Shown in pieces: positions 9,592 through 17,656 of a stretch of 64,000 nt of DNA (positions are counted from its first letter, which is position 1; the number at the start of each line of letters is the position of its first letter). A model generated the notes under the pieces. It was given only the letters and a program-made list of their open reading frames with translations, was not told the origin of the DNA and made no database searches. This DNA is from Oxalobacteraceae sp. CFBP 13730 (lineage in GTDB: Bacteria > Pseudomonadota > Gammaproteobacteria > Burkholderiales > Burkholderiaceae_D): assembly GCA_014841835.1 (NCBI GenBank), contig JACYUQ010000003.1, forward strand, positions 930,001 through 994,000, written 5' to 3'. The position numbers and the translations under genes were made by a program.

Positions 9592-9764
9592 ATAGCCAGT
9601 CCTGCAATCCCGTGGCCGCGCTTCGGAAGACCGTGATCGTTGGTTATATGATACTGTTTCCAGGTTGATTGAAGGTAGCTGACCGTTCGCGCGAAATACG
9701 TCGTTGGGCGCCCTTCATGGTCACTATGTCATAGGTGCGGTTCATCCCATCACAGGAGCATGCA

Positions 9765-10733
9765 TTGATCACACGCTCGCTATCCCTGCTCGCAGCCGGC
9801 ATTCTGGCCACGTTGTTTGCCGGAACAGTCCTGGCCCAAGGAGAAAAAGTCTCATCTGCTGTCGAGCTGGCACGCCAGGCCGACCGGCTCAAGCCCGGCC
9901 AATGGGTATGGGCGCCGCAGATTTCGCCGCAAGGCCCGCTGCTGGTCTTCGTCGACCTGTCGAAACAGCTCGCCACTGTCTACCGCAACGGCGTGCGGAT
10001 CGGCGTGAGCACCGTCTCCACCGGCAAACCCGGGCACGAAACGCCGACCGGCGTATTCACCATCCTGCAAAAGGATGCAAAACACCGTTCCAGCAAGTAC
10101 AACAACGCGCCGATGCCGTTCCAGCAGCGCCTGACCTGGGACGGTGTCGCGCTGCACGCCGGCGGACTGCCCGGCTACCCGGAAAGCCATGGCTGCGTGC
10201 ATCTTCCCTTCGCCTTTGCCAAGGCCCTGTTCGAGACGACCGGCCATGCCACGACCGTCATCATCGCCGGCAATGCGGCCCATCCCGTCAGTACCGGGTC
10301 GGGCGACGTACTGGCGCCATCGGATGCCGACGTGCCAGACACCGGCTTCTGGAATCCGGAACGGTCCGCATCGGGGCCGGTAACCATCGTGATGTCGCGC
10401 AGCGACCAGGCGCTGATCGTGTTGCGCAATGGGGTCGAGATCGGCCGCTCGCCAATCGCGCTGGATCAGGGCAACGATGCGACCCACGTCCTGACACTGA
10501 CTGAAGATGCCGATGGCCAGCCGGCCTGGGTCTTTGCCGGGGTCTCGGGCCATGAGGATGAGGCCGGCCGCGTCGTCGACGAGGCCACCCGCAACCTGGT
10601 GCGCATTCCGCGCGAATTCCATGAACAGGTGGTGCCGATCCTGCGTCCTGGCACCACCTTGCTGGTGACCCAGGCGCCACTCAGGAGCGGCAACCCGGGG
10701 ACCAATCTGACGGTAATGAGCAGCAGCCCCTAG
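9765..10733 (+). CDS. Periplasmic L,D-transpeptidase (YkuD) with a second, degenerate YkuD-like segment
   Basis: The 322-residue protein has a signal peptide (residues 1-24, hydrophobic core ending TVLA-Q). The YkuD catalytic domain spans about 57-175 with His131 and the active-site motif SHGC (Cys144) followed by VHLP. Such enzymes make 3-3 crosslinks in peptidoglycan or attach proteins to it. A second stretch (about 205-232) resembles the N-terminal beta strands of the first domain (DQALIVLRNGVEIG against KQLATVYRNGVRIG) but no second SHGC follows. I place the start at TTG 9765 because AGGAG lies 6 bases upstream; a GTG at 9735 is in frame but would precede the signal peptide with polar residues. 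Confidence 0.88.
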   Translation: MITRSLSLLAAGILATLFAGTVLAQGEKVSSAVELARQADRLKPGQWVWAPQISPQGPLLVFVDLSKQLATVYRNGVRIGVSTVSTGKPGHETPTGVFTILQKDAKHRSSKYNNAPMPFQQRLTWDGVALHAGGLPGYPESHGCVHLPFAFAKALFETTGHATTVIIAGNAAHPVSTGSGDVLAPSDADVPDTGFWNPERSASGPVTIVMSRSDQALIVLRNGVEIGRSPIALDQGNDATHVLTLTEDADGQPAWVFAGVSGHEDEAGRVVDEATRNLVRIPREFHEQVVPILRPGTTLLVTQAPLRSGNPGTNLTVMSSSP

Positions 10734-10737
10734 CGTG

Positions 10738-11265
10738 TCAGAAGCGGCGGTGTCCGCTGTCCATTTCGCAGCGGCCGTTGAAGGCGATCATGCCTTCGAC
10801 GGTAATCGCGCCGCTGCGGCGATCGATGTTCAGGGTCGGCCGGTTCAGCGCGTTCAGGCGGAAGCGGCCGCGGATCTCGTTGTGACCGACGAGCAGCTCA
10901 TCGATATCCCACCAGCCATCGCTGCCGCCGGAATTCATCGGCGGGATCAGCTGTTTCGGAATGCGGATGCGGCCCCGATCGTCATGGATCGAAATATTCA
11001 CGGTCGTGTCGAAGTCATGCTTGCCCGCGACCACTTCCGACTTCTGCTCGTACTTGTGGGTGGATGAATTCCACTCCACCCCCGACCGGTTTTCGTACCG
11101 CGTGTTCTCGGCCTGGCCGAAGCACGACAGCTGGATGTCTTCGCCAGCGTAACGGCGGTCATCGTTCTGACGCATGTCGTTGGACCGCGGACGGTCAACA
11201 CGTTCGTACTGCTGCGCACCGGCCGACACCGCGACCAACAGCATGGCAAGAGGAAGAATTTTCAT
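10738..11265 (-). CDS. Secreted hypothetical protein, 175 residues
   Basis: A signal peptide is clear (MKILPLAMLLVAVSAGAQ). The mature part has two cysteines (in QLSCFGQAE and FNGRCEMD), many charged residues and a pattern of beta strands. The C-terminal part reads like a small lipocalin- or META-like sheet (RSGAITVEGMIAFNG), but I cannot place it in a family. It is convergent with the L,D-transpeptidase gene 4 bp away and lies just downstream of the MscS-type gene on the same strand; the 34-bp spacing makes a shared transcript possible. Confidence 0.7.
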   Translation of the reverse strand: MKILPLAMLLVAVSAGAQQYERVDRPRSNDMRQNDDRRYAGEDIQLSCFGQAENTRYENRSGVEWNSSTHKYEQKSEVVAGKHDFDTTVNISIHDDRGRIRIPKQLIPPMNSGGSDGWWDIDELLVGHNEIRGRFRLNALNRPTLNIDRRSGAITVEGMIAFNGRCEMDSGHRRF

Positions 11266-11299
11266 GACTGGCTCCTGTGATTATTGTTGAACAATCGAC

Positions 11300-13789
11300 T
11301 TACAACGACACTGCGGGTTCCGCAGCAGCGCCGTGCAGGTTCACATCGAACTTGCGGCGCGCAACGGTGATGCCTTCTGCCTGCAGCGCCGAATGAATCC
11401 GCGTCAGCAAGGCGTTACGGACGGTGCCCCAGCTACCCGGATCCTCGGTCCATACACTGACCACGAACCTGAGCCCGCCATCGCCGTATTCGGTCAGCAT
11501 CACCCTGGGCGGTGGCTCGGTGGACAGGCCAGCGGTCGCCTCCACCTGCGCACTCAGGATCGTGAGCACGCGGTCCGGATCGGCATTGTCGGCCACACCG
11601 ATCGTGATCTCGAAGCGCCTGGTGCGGTCGTACATGGTCCAGTTCGTGAGACTTCCGTTCAGGAGCAGGCCATTGGGAATGACCGTATCGGCGCCGTCGG
11701 CCGTGCGGATGGTGGTCGAGCGCAGGCTGATCTCGCGCACGGTGCCCGAGACGCCGGCCGCATCGACCGTGTCACCCGGCTGGATCGGGCGCTCGAACAT
11801 CAGCACGAGTCCTGACACAAAATTGTTGACGATATTCTGCAGACCGAACCCGATGCCCACGCCAAGGGCGCCGAACACGATGGCCAGTTGTCCGAGCGCC
11901 ACGCCGGCGGCCGACAGCGCAATCAAAAAGCCTGCCAGCAAGACGGCGTAGTAGCTCAGCGTGGCGATACTGCTGCCCACCCCGCGCGCCAGATGGCGAT
12001 GGCCGGGCAATTCTTCACGCAACACGCGGCGCACGGCGCGCGCGGTCCAGTAGGCCAGCCAGGATGACACGGCAAAGGTGAGCACTTCGCCCAGGTGCAC
12101 CGAGATTTCCCCGACTTCGATGCCAAGGCCCAGGATGGTGCTCAGCGCGCTGCGCGCGGGACGCAGCAGGCGGAAGCGGTCGAGGCTGTACAACAGCCAT
12201 CCGCAGCCCGCCGCCAGCAAGAGCACGTTGACGAGCGATGTCCGCAGGTCGGCATAATTGCCGGCACCCGTCTGACCGCGCCGCGCTGCGCGGCCTGCGA
12301 GCGCCGCGCGCGCCATGTCGCGGCAGACGATCGCGCAGGCATACAGCAGGATCGCCATATAGGCGCTGTCGATGATGCCGCTGGTGAGCATCTCGGCCAG
12401 CGTCACGTTGCCCACGATATTGCCGACAACGGCGATGACCAGCAAGCCGGCAACCGTCCACGCGAGCGGTCGCACGAATGCCCGTGCACGCGACGCGAGC
12501 GCAGCCTGTGGCACGCGCTCCGGCGTTGGTGTCGCCAGGCGGATCGCATGCCAGGCCAGGACCAGCGCCAGACCATCCAGCACCAGCAGCAACGCGCGAT
12601 ACAGGCTGCTGTCGGCGCTTGCCAGCACACCGAGCCGGTCGACCGCATACAGCAACACTGCCGCGAACGGCCATACGGCCGAGGATCCCCGTCGCCGCTT
12701 CGGCAACAGACGCAACACCGGGATGAGCGCCGCCATCAGGGCGATCTCATGCACAAGCATGGGTGCATCGGGTTCCAGCACCAGAACCCCGACCATCGAC
12801 AGCAGGATCCATGTTGAAACAGGCCGGTGCAAGGCGTGGCGCGTTGCGACGGTGGCTGCGGTGGCTGCGGTGGCTGCGGTGGCTGCGGTGGCCGTGCGCC
12901 GGCTGCGCATGCTCAGCCAGACCAGCAGGATCAACAACAGCACTTGCACCAGTAGCAGCGCGTGCTGGTTGTCCGTGCCGGCGGCCTGATAGTCGATGGC
13001 GAACTGGCGTTCGATCAGTACGCCGCGCTCGATGGCAGCCCACATTTCGTGGCGCCCCCCAGCTGCATCAAAGGCATGCCAGATGGGCGGCGAATCGATG
13101 CGGAGCAGACGCTCGTCGACCTCGGCAATCACGAACGCCATGCGGTTGCGCTCGGCCTCGAGGCGCGCCCTGAGTTCTCCGCTACGCTGCATCAGCATCA
13201 GCTGGTCGCGCAGCACGTCGCCCAGCCGCGCCTCGGCATCCGCAATGCCCGACAGGATGACCTCGACCCGTTCGGACAGCACGACCGGCAACGCGCCGCT
13301 GGCTGCGGCAGCACGGGTCGCCGTCCAGGCCGCGCGGCTGTGCGCCAGCTGCACGGCCAGCTCATCGTACGGTGTGAACACGCGGCGCGCCTGCTGGTCC
13401 CAGGCGGCCAGCCGCCGCGCATTGAATTCGAGATGACGCGCCAGGCTCTCGAGCCGCATCACCGGCAAGCCGCGCAGCTGGACACCCATGATGTTATTGG
13501 TTCTGGCATCCACCGCCGCCGCGATGGCGTCGAGCGCACGGGCCTGGCCGCGTGTCACCCCCACATTCGCCGCCAGTTGCCTTGCCAGTTCGACCCTGCG
13601 CTGCTCGGCATCGGCCTGAAACAGCAGATCCTGCACCGGGATGGCCGAGACGCTGGCCCCGGTCGGTGCCGGGTCAGGCTTGGGGGCGCCGGGAAACGCC
13701 TGGCTAGCGTTTCCGGTGCAATGCATCATTGCCATTACCAGAAAGCAAAGCAGGGTACGGCCAAGGCTCGAGAAACGGGCAGTCTGCAT
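11300..13789 (-). CDS. Large MscS-family mechanosensitive channel protein
   Basis: The 829-residue protein has a signal peptide, a long periplasmic helical region (~30-260), several membrane helices (~265-560) and a C-terminal MscS core. The core has the pore helix (GQLAIVFGALGVGIGFGLQ), the NIVNNFVSGLVLMFERPIQPGD segment split by membrane exit, and the beta domain with VIPNGLLLNGSLTNW. It should open under membrane tension and release solutes. Within the linker after the first membrane helix is an Ala-Ala-Thr repeat encoded by a perfect 9-bp tandem repeat. I use the ATG at 13789; a TTG upstream is in frame. No clear Shine-Dalgarno sequence is seen. Confidence 0.88.
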   Translation of the reverse strand: MQTARFSSLGRTLLCFLVMAMMHCTGNASQAFPGAPKPDPAPTGASVSAIPVQDLLFQADAEQRRVELARQLAANVGVTRGQARALDAIAAAVDARTNNIMGVQLRGLPVMRLESLARHLEFNARRLAAWDQQARRVFTPYDELAVQLAHSRAAWTATRAAAASGALPVVLSERVEVILSGIADAEARLGDVLRDQLMLMQRSGELRARLEAERNRMAFVIAEVDERLLRIDSPPIWHAFDAAGGRHEMWAAIERGVLIERQFAIDYQAAGTDNQHALLLVQVLLLILLVWLSMRSRRTATAATAATAATAATVATRHALHRPVSTWILLSMVGVLVLEPDAPMLVHEIALMAALIPVLRLLPKRRRGSSAVWPFAAVLLYAVDRLGVLASADSSLYRALLLVLDGLALVLAWHAIRLATPTPERVPQAALASRARAFVRPLAWTVAGLLVIAVVGNIVGNVTLAEMLTSGIIDSAYMAILLYACAIVCRDMARAALAGRAARRGQTGAGNYADLRTSLVNVLLLAAGCGWLLYSLDRFRLLRPARSALSTILGLGIEVGEISVHLGEVLTFAVSSWLAYWTARAVRRVLREELPGHRHLARGVGSSIATLSYYAVLLAGFLIALSAAGVALGQLAIVFGALGVGIGFGLQNIVNNFVSGLVLMFERPIQPGDTVDAAGVSGTVREISLRSTTIRTADGADTVIPNGLLLNGSLTNWTMYDRTRRFEITIGVADNADPDRVLTILSAQVEATAGLSTEPPPRVMLTEYGDGGLRFVVSVWTEDPGSWGTVRNALLTRIHSALQAEGITVARRKFDVNLHGAAAEPAVSL
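12851..12892. repeat. 9-bp tandem repeat (GGTGGCTGC) inside the MscS-type gene
   Basis: Four perfect copies of the unit are followed by a six-base partial copy. On the coding strand each unit adds Ala-Ala-Thr, so changes in copy number stay in frame and alter linker length only. Confidence 0.95.
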
Positions 13790-13918
13790 GCAGGTACCGG
13801 ATTTCAAAAACGGGTATGGACGAAATGGGTAAAGAATATTATTCTCCGAACAACCTTATACGTAGTTCAGTTGCTGCTAGCAAGTTGTTTTCAATCGAAC
13901 GATAACGGGAGGATTACC

Positions 13919-14359
13919 ATGCGCATGACCTCAGCGATCCTGACAACCTGTCTTGCTCTCACTGCATGCGCAGGTGCACCACCACCGGCCACGCTCGACG
14001 GGACAGCGTGGCGCCTGGCGATGTTCCAGTCCAACGACGACGCAACGGGCACGCTTCGCCCGGCCAACGCCGACAGCTTCACGATGGCGTTCGGCAAGGA
14101 CGGCCAGGTCGCGGCAAAACTCGACTGCAATCGCGGCACCGGACCATGGCGTGCCGAGCCAGCCGCTGGCAGCAGCAGTGGCAGTATCAACATTGGTCCG
14201 CTGGCCACCACGCGCATGATGTGCCCTCCTGATCCGGTCGGTGACCGGCTGGCGCGCGATGTCGACACGCTGCGTTCTTACCGTCTCCAGGACGGCCGCC
14301 TGTACCTGATGTTGCCGGCCGACGCCGGCGTCTATGTCTGGGACCGCGTGACGCCATGA
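13919..14359 (+). CDS. META-domain lipoprotein (HslJ-like)
   Basis: The 146-residue product has a lipoprotein signal with the lipobox LTAC, so the mature chain should be lipid-anchored in the envelope. The META domain follows: LDGTAWRL, a Phe-containing AFGKDGQ strand, LDCNRGTG, and the IGPLATTRMMCP segment that marks the family. E. coli HslJ is a heat-induced outer-membrane META protein linked to novobiocin resistance; the biochemical role is not known. GGGAGG lies 5 bases before the ATG. The stop overlaps the start of the CPBP protease gene by 4 bp. Confidence 0.88.
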   Translation: MRMTSAILTTCLALTACAGAPPPATLDGTAWRLAMFQSNDDATGTLRPANADSFTMAFGKDGQVAAKLDCNRGTGPWRAEPAAGSSSGSINIGPLATTRMMCPPDPVGDRLARDVDTLRSYRLQDGRLYLMLPADAGVYVWDRVTP

Positions 14360-15177
14360 GCGTGCCTGCCACAGGCCCATCCGCAATGCGTGCAACGTTG
14401 CAACTGAACCCGGTGCGTGCGTTGCTGATCATGGTGGTGTGGGTCGCGCTGACCATCGGCATTGGCTACGCCGTCGGCGACGGCGAGAAACACCCCCTCG
14501 CATACGCAGCGTCCAATCAGATCGGCTGGCCCTGGCTGGCTGCGGCAGCCTTTGCAGGCGTCGTCGCCTGGCTTGCCGGCGCCGATGCGATGGGCCTGCG
14601 TCGCCCTTCGCCTGCATCATCCATCAAGCTCGTCTGGCTGCCGCTGGCCTACGCCGTCATCATGCTGACGGTCGATGCGCTGCTCGGCCTGCCTTCGCCG
14701 GGCGTGATAGCCATTCTCGCGCTGAACATGCTGTTCGTCGGCCTGTCCGAGGAACTCATGTTTCGCAGTATCGTGTTCCGGGGTCTTCTCGCACGATTCC
14801 GTCTCTGGCCTGCCATCCTGCTCACGTCATTCCTGTTCGGCATCGTGCACTCGCTCAATGTTTTCACGACCGGGCAACTGGACCAGGCCGTGCTGCAATC
14901 GGCTGCCGCAGGCATGCAGGGGCTGGCCTATCTGGCCATCCGCATCCGTACCCGCTCGGTGTGGCCCATGGTGATCGTCCATGCGCTCTGGGATTTCTCG
15001 CTGATCCTTTCGGCCACGGCGCACCCCGCCGAGGCCGGCGCGGATACCGGCTGGACTTGGACGCCCCTGCTCATCGCGCTGCCCGTGTTCCTGTATGGCC
15101 TGTTCTTGTTGCGTCATGTCGACAACAACGATGAGGGCTGGCGCGATGACTTCCCCAGTACCAAGGCAATGCCATGA
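14356..15177 (+). CDS. CPBP-family intramembrane metalloprotease (Rce1/Abi type)
   Basis: The 273-residue protein has about seven to eight hydrophobic helices. It has the CPBP motifs in order: EELMFR (EExxxR), FGIVHSLN (FxxxH) and VIVHALWDF (HxxxD/N-like). These residues form the membrane-embedded metal site. In bacteria such proteins are linked to bacteriocin self-immunity or to processing of membrane proteins, but here no peptide gene is adjacent. It overlaps the META gene by 4 bp, so the two are coupled. Confidence 0.88.
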   Translation: MSVPATGPSAMRATLQLNPVRALLIMVVWVALTIGIGYAVGDGEKHPLAYAASNQIGWPWLAAAAFAGVVAWLAGADAMGLRRPSPASSIKLVWLPLAYAVIMLTVDALLGLPSPGVIAILALNMLFVGLSEELMFRSIVFRGLLARFRLWPAILLTSFLFGIVHSLNVFTTGQLDQAVLQSAAAGMQGLAYLAIRIRTRSVWPMVIVHALWDFSLILSATAHPAEAGADTGWTWTPLLIALPVFLYGLFLLRHVDNNDEGWRDDFPSTKAMP

Positions 15178-15227
15178 TGCTGCGGGCAACTCGACCCGAC
15201 CGACTATTAAAAAATTTGGAGACATCC

Positions 15228-15950
15228 ATGCCTGTATCACATCGTCGCTGGATCGTACCCGTGTTTCTGAGCACGGTTTTCTTCATCGCGCCCGTGGCGG
15301 CGCAAGTGCAGCCCGAGGCGCCTCCGGTACCGCTGCGGTTCGCTCCCGGCCAGACCGAGGTGGAAGTGCGCGGGACCGTCACGGGTTACCAGACCCAGGC
15401 CTACACATTCGACAGCGCCGCTGGCGGCAACGCCACCGTTCGTCTGGATCACAAGGGGCAAGCCTCGCTGTACTTCAATGTTGCGGCGCCATCCGGTGCC
15501 ACGATCTTCAACGGCAGCATGGACGGCCCACGGTTCCAGGCGATACTTCGCGAGCGCGGCCGTTACCAGGTCAGCGTCTATTTGATGCGCAACGACGCCC
15601 GCCGCGGCAAGCAAGTGCCATTCACGTTACGTATCAGCCAGTCCGCATCCAACATGCAGCAGCCCTTGCCGCCACACGCAGATGGCCCAAGCTTCGACTG
15701 CAGTCGGGCGCGCGGCGTTATTGAAACTGCCATCTGTCGCAGTCCCGCGCTGTCCGAGCTCGACGGGCGCCTCGATTTTGTGTATCGGGATGCTCTGGCA
15801 GGGGCTGGTCCCCGGCAGCGGGAAGATATCCGCAACGACCAGCGCCAGTGGCTGAACGCGCGTGCGTCATGTTCCCGCGAGTCTGCGCTGGAACGGTGCC
15901 TGACCAGGCATTATCTGGCGCGTATTGGCAGGCTTGAACCGAAACGTTGA
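15228..15950 (+). CDS. Secreted protein with C-terminal LprI (DUF1311) domain
   Basis: The ~240-residue product begins with a signal peptide (MPVSHRRWIVPVFLST onwards, cleavage near VAAQ). Residues ~40-135 form a beta-rich domain with a YTFDSAAGGNATVRL strand pattern, like inhibitors or PPC-type domains. The C-terminus is LprI-like, with the family Cys pattern (FDCSRARGVIETAICRSP, then RQWLNARASC and LERC). LprI-type domains are known as lysozyme-inhibitor or secreted proteins. TGGAGA lies 6 bases before the ATG at 15228; an ATG at 15174 is in frame but gives a poor leader. It is the last gene of the META-CPBP-LprI unit. Confidence 0.8.
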   Translation: MPVSHRRWIVPVFLSTVFFIAPVAAQVQPEAPPVPLRFAPGQTEVEVRGTVTGYQTQAYTFDSAAGGNATVRLDHKGQASLYFNVAAPSGATIFNGSMDGPRFQAILRERGRYQVSVYLMRNDARRGKQVPFTLRISQSASNMQQPLPPHADGPSFDCSRARGVIETAICRSPALSELDGRLDFVYRDALAGAGPRQREDIRNDQRQWLNARASCSRESALERCLTRHYLARIGRLEPKR

Positions 15951-15984
15951 AGGTCGGTGCGCGGGGGAAAGTAGATAGAGGAAC

Positions 15985-16010
15985 CGGTTAGCGCGTTTGC
16001 TAACCGTTTG
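15985..16010 (+). terminator. Probable intrinsic terminator of the META-CPBP-LprI unit
   Basis: CGGTTAGC pairs with GCTAACCG over a 6-nt loop, followed by TTTGATTT. The T run is broken, so strength is uncertain. Confidence 0.5.
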
Positions 16011-16018
16011 ATTTGACT

Positions 16019-16065
16019 GGTAGATTGCCCGTGAGTCGAACACGGGACCAACGGATTATGAGTCC
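16019..16065 (-). repeat. Partial tRNA copy (3' half of a CAT-anticodon tRNA); candidate attachment-site remnant
   Basis: Forty-two of 47 bases match 22850-22896, the 3' half of the intact tRNA gene. The T arm and the anticodon region are kept; four of the mismatches fall in the acceptor strand (16024-16027) and one at 16046. Both copies have the same orientation. This is what insertion of an element into a tRNA 3' end leaves behind, although the diverged acceptor also allows descent from another tRNA. Confidence 0.7.
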
Positions 16066-16611
16066 TTGAAGGTCAGGCATCAATTCGCTGGCTCGATCCG
16101 GACATTTCCTGACCCTCAGCCTGCGAAGCACGTGATTCAGCGCAACTTGAAGCTGACACGCGAGGCTCGGGCCCTCGTTGGCGCCGATGCCGACAAGCTG
16201 CTGGCCATCCAAGGCGATCGGGATCTGTTACTCGCCGCGCTGGCCGATCTGCTCAATAACGCGCTCAAGTTTACATGCACGCATACCGCCGTCTCACTGA
16301 CAGCCTATGCCAAAGGGCAACGTGTTCTGATCGTCGTGCGAGACCACTGCGGTGGCTTGCCAGCGGGGAATGCAGAAAAAAAGTTTTCACCGTTCACGCA
16401 ACGTGGCGACGATCGCTCGGGGCTGGGGCTGGGCTTATCGATTGCGCGTCAAAGCGTCACGCGTAATACTGGTCAGCTGTCGGTGGAGGATTTTCCGGGT
16501 GTGGGCTGTGCTTTTACGATGAGTTTGCCGCGGCATCTGGCGCTGGATGAGATTCCGCCTGCTGAGCAGACGCATTGGGTAGCTAAAGAAAAGGGTTACC
16601 TTGTCAGCTAA
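16066..16611 (+). pseudogene. Histidine kinase ATPase fragment (partial duplicate of the gene at 8428)
   Basis: From about 16187 the frame encodes only the catalytic ATPase part: LADLLNNALKFTC, RDHCGGLPAGN, FSPFTQRG and GLGLGLSIAR. It lacks the sensor and phosphoacceptor helix. The DNA is nearly identical to 9204-9560. The 5' end joins directly to the tRNA fragment; the only upstream in-frame start is TTG at 16066 without a Shine-Dalgarno sequence. The C-terminus differs from the parent and runs into a hairpin. It is most likely a non-functional remnant made by recombination. Confidence 0.85.
16191..16547 (+). repeat. Second copy of the duplicated kinase ATPase module
   Basis: It is colinear with 9204-9560 (offset 6987), with substitutions but no gaps that I can see. 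Confidence 0.85.
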
Positions 16612-16620
16612 CCCTTTTCT
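16587..16620. terminator. Bidirectional intrinsic terminator
   Basis: A perfect 12-bp inverted repeat (AGAAAAGGGTTA with TAACCCTTTTCT) has a 10-nt loop. The A-rich and T-rich flanks of the stem can serve either strand. It sits between the convergent kinase fragment and the minus-strand gene ending at 16682. Confidence 0.65.
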
Positions 16621-16681
16621 ATTCATAGATCTCCGGTCTGCGTAGGCTTTGGCGCGTATTGCATAGGCAACTGATCATTCA

Positions 16682-17140
16682 TTATTTCTTGACTCGCACA
16701 GCGTCAAAAAACCAACCTTGCCAAAAAATGACCAAGTGGTTTGGCTTGGTAATAAAGACTGAAGTACAGCTCAGATCGACGACCGTAACTGGCGTGGGCA
16801 TACCAAGCTCCTTCGAACTGGCATGAAATTCTTTGCGCAAATGAAGCTGTGGCTCAACCTTGTGCGCATCAAACTCCGTTTTTCCGCAGTCCATGTCTCC
16901 AAATTTTACTTGCTCTTTTCTTATTGTAAAAACTTGGCCAAGCAGTTGTTGTGCTTCGTTCTCGTCGAGGGAGGCAATCTCCGCACCGTCAAGCGCAGCA
17001 GTAAATCGCCATTCACCGGTGACTCTGCGCTCAATTGAGTCCGAGGCATGAGCGGATGGCGATATGCTCATAGCAATGACTACAATAAGCAATAATATAT
17101 TGATGCGCTTGCTGAAAGCCATATATCCAAGAAACGACAT
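16682..17140 (-). CDS. Small secreted hypothetical protein in the AT-rich island
   Basis: The ~152-residue product has a signal peptide (hydrophobic INILLLIVVIAMS, cleavage near AHA-S). The mature part has two cysteines (in GDMDCGKTE and VVDLSCTSV), a start resembling a small lipocalin-like sheet (VTGEWRFTAALDGAEI) and no family I can name. AGGAG lies 7 bases before the ATG at 17140, so I prefer it over the ATGs at 17155 and 17146. Base composition is clearly lower in GC than the core genes. It is on the same strand as the E1-like/UvrA-like operon but 517 bp downstream of it. Confidence 0.65.
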   Translation of the reverse strand: MSFLGYMAFSKRINILLLIVVIAMSISPSAHASDSIERRVTGEWRFTAALDGAEIASLDENEAQQLLGQVFTIRKEQVKFGDMDCGKTEFDAHKVEPQLHLRKEFHASSKELGMPTPVTVVDLSCTSVFITKPNHLVIFWQGWFFDAVRVKK

Positions 17141-17656
17141 TTTCATTCTCCTCATTTACTGGCTGCAGTTGACGCATATTTGGCAAGAAACGGAACGCTT
17201 TCTTCAACACGTTATGTTATGAAGCCAGGTGCAATAATACACTTCTTCTTACACTTTTCAACCACTTGCACTTTGATCATCAGCACCATATTTTGGCGGC
17301 TTCAGCAAAGTCGCCTTTTTTAAAAAATTAAACGTAGTTGAGCAAGTTGGATAAACTTTGATTCAGAAGTCCGAGAGTTACGAGTAATCGCAGCATAACA
17401 GAATTTCTTATTTTTATTGACCGCACTATTCTTGGTTCAACAATCTGGCAATGGAGTGCTAAGCTACTTGCGAGCTGCTGAACTCATCCTTATTTTCCTC
17501 CACAATGACTGTCACTTCGCGCATACCTAGTAAAGCGCTTCCGCTGGCTTTCAATGTGGTGCAGTTCAGGAATTTTCTCACTCCTGCTTCGCCAAGCTAA
17601 TGAGAATGATAGATATTTTCGAGATAGACTGGAGCATAGGAAACTCAGTGAACGAT
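17141..17656. other. 516-bp AT-rich stretch without a supported gene
   Basis: No open frame here has a convincing start or family resemblance. It holds a plus-strand terminator-like hairpin (17295-17321) and A/T-rich bases that may be promoter for the minus-strand gene at 17140. A 66-codon minus-strand frame at 17490-17690 overlaps the end of the UvrA-like gene and is Ser/Arg-rich; I do not accept it. Confidence 0.6.
17295..17321 (+). terminator. Orphan intrinsic terminator
   Basis: GGCGGCTT pairs with AAGTCGCC (one G-T pair) over a 5-nt loop, followed by six Ts. No plus-strand gene lies upstream within the island, so it may end an unannotated transcript or be a remnant. Confidence 0.5.

Noticed and set aside
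12851..12892. The tandem GGTGGCTGC repeat as a CRISPR array
   Set aside because: Units are 9 bp with no spacers, and they lie in frame inside the MscS-type gene. I found no CRISPR array or cas gene anywhere in the window.
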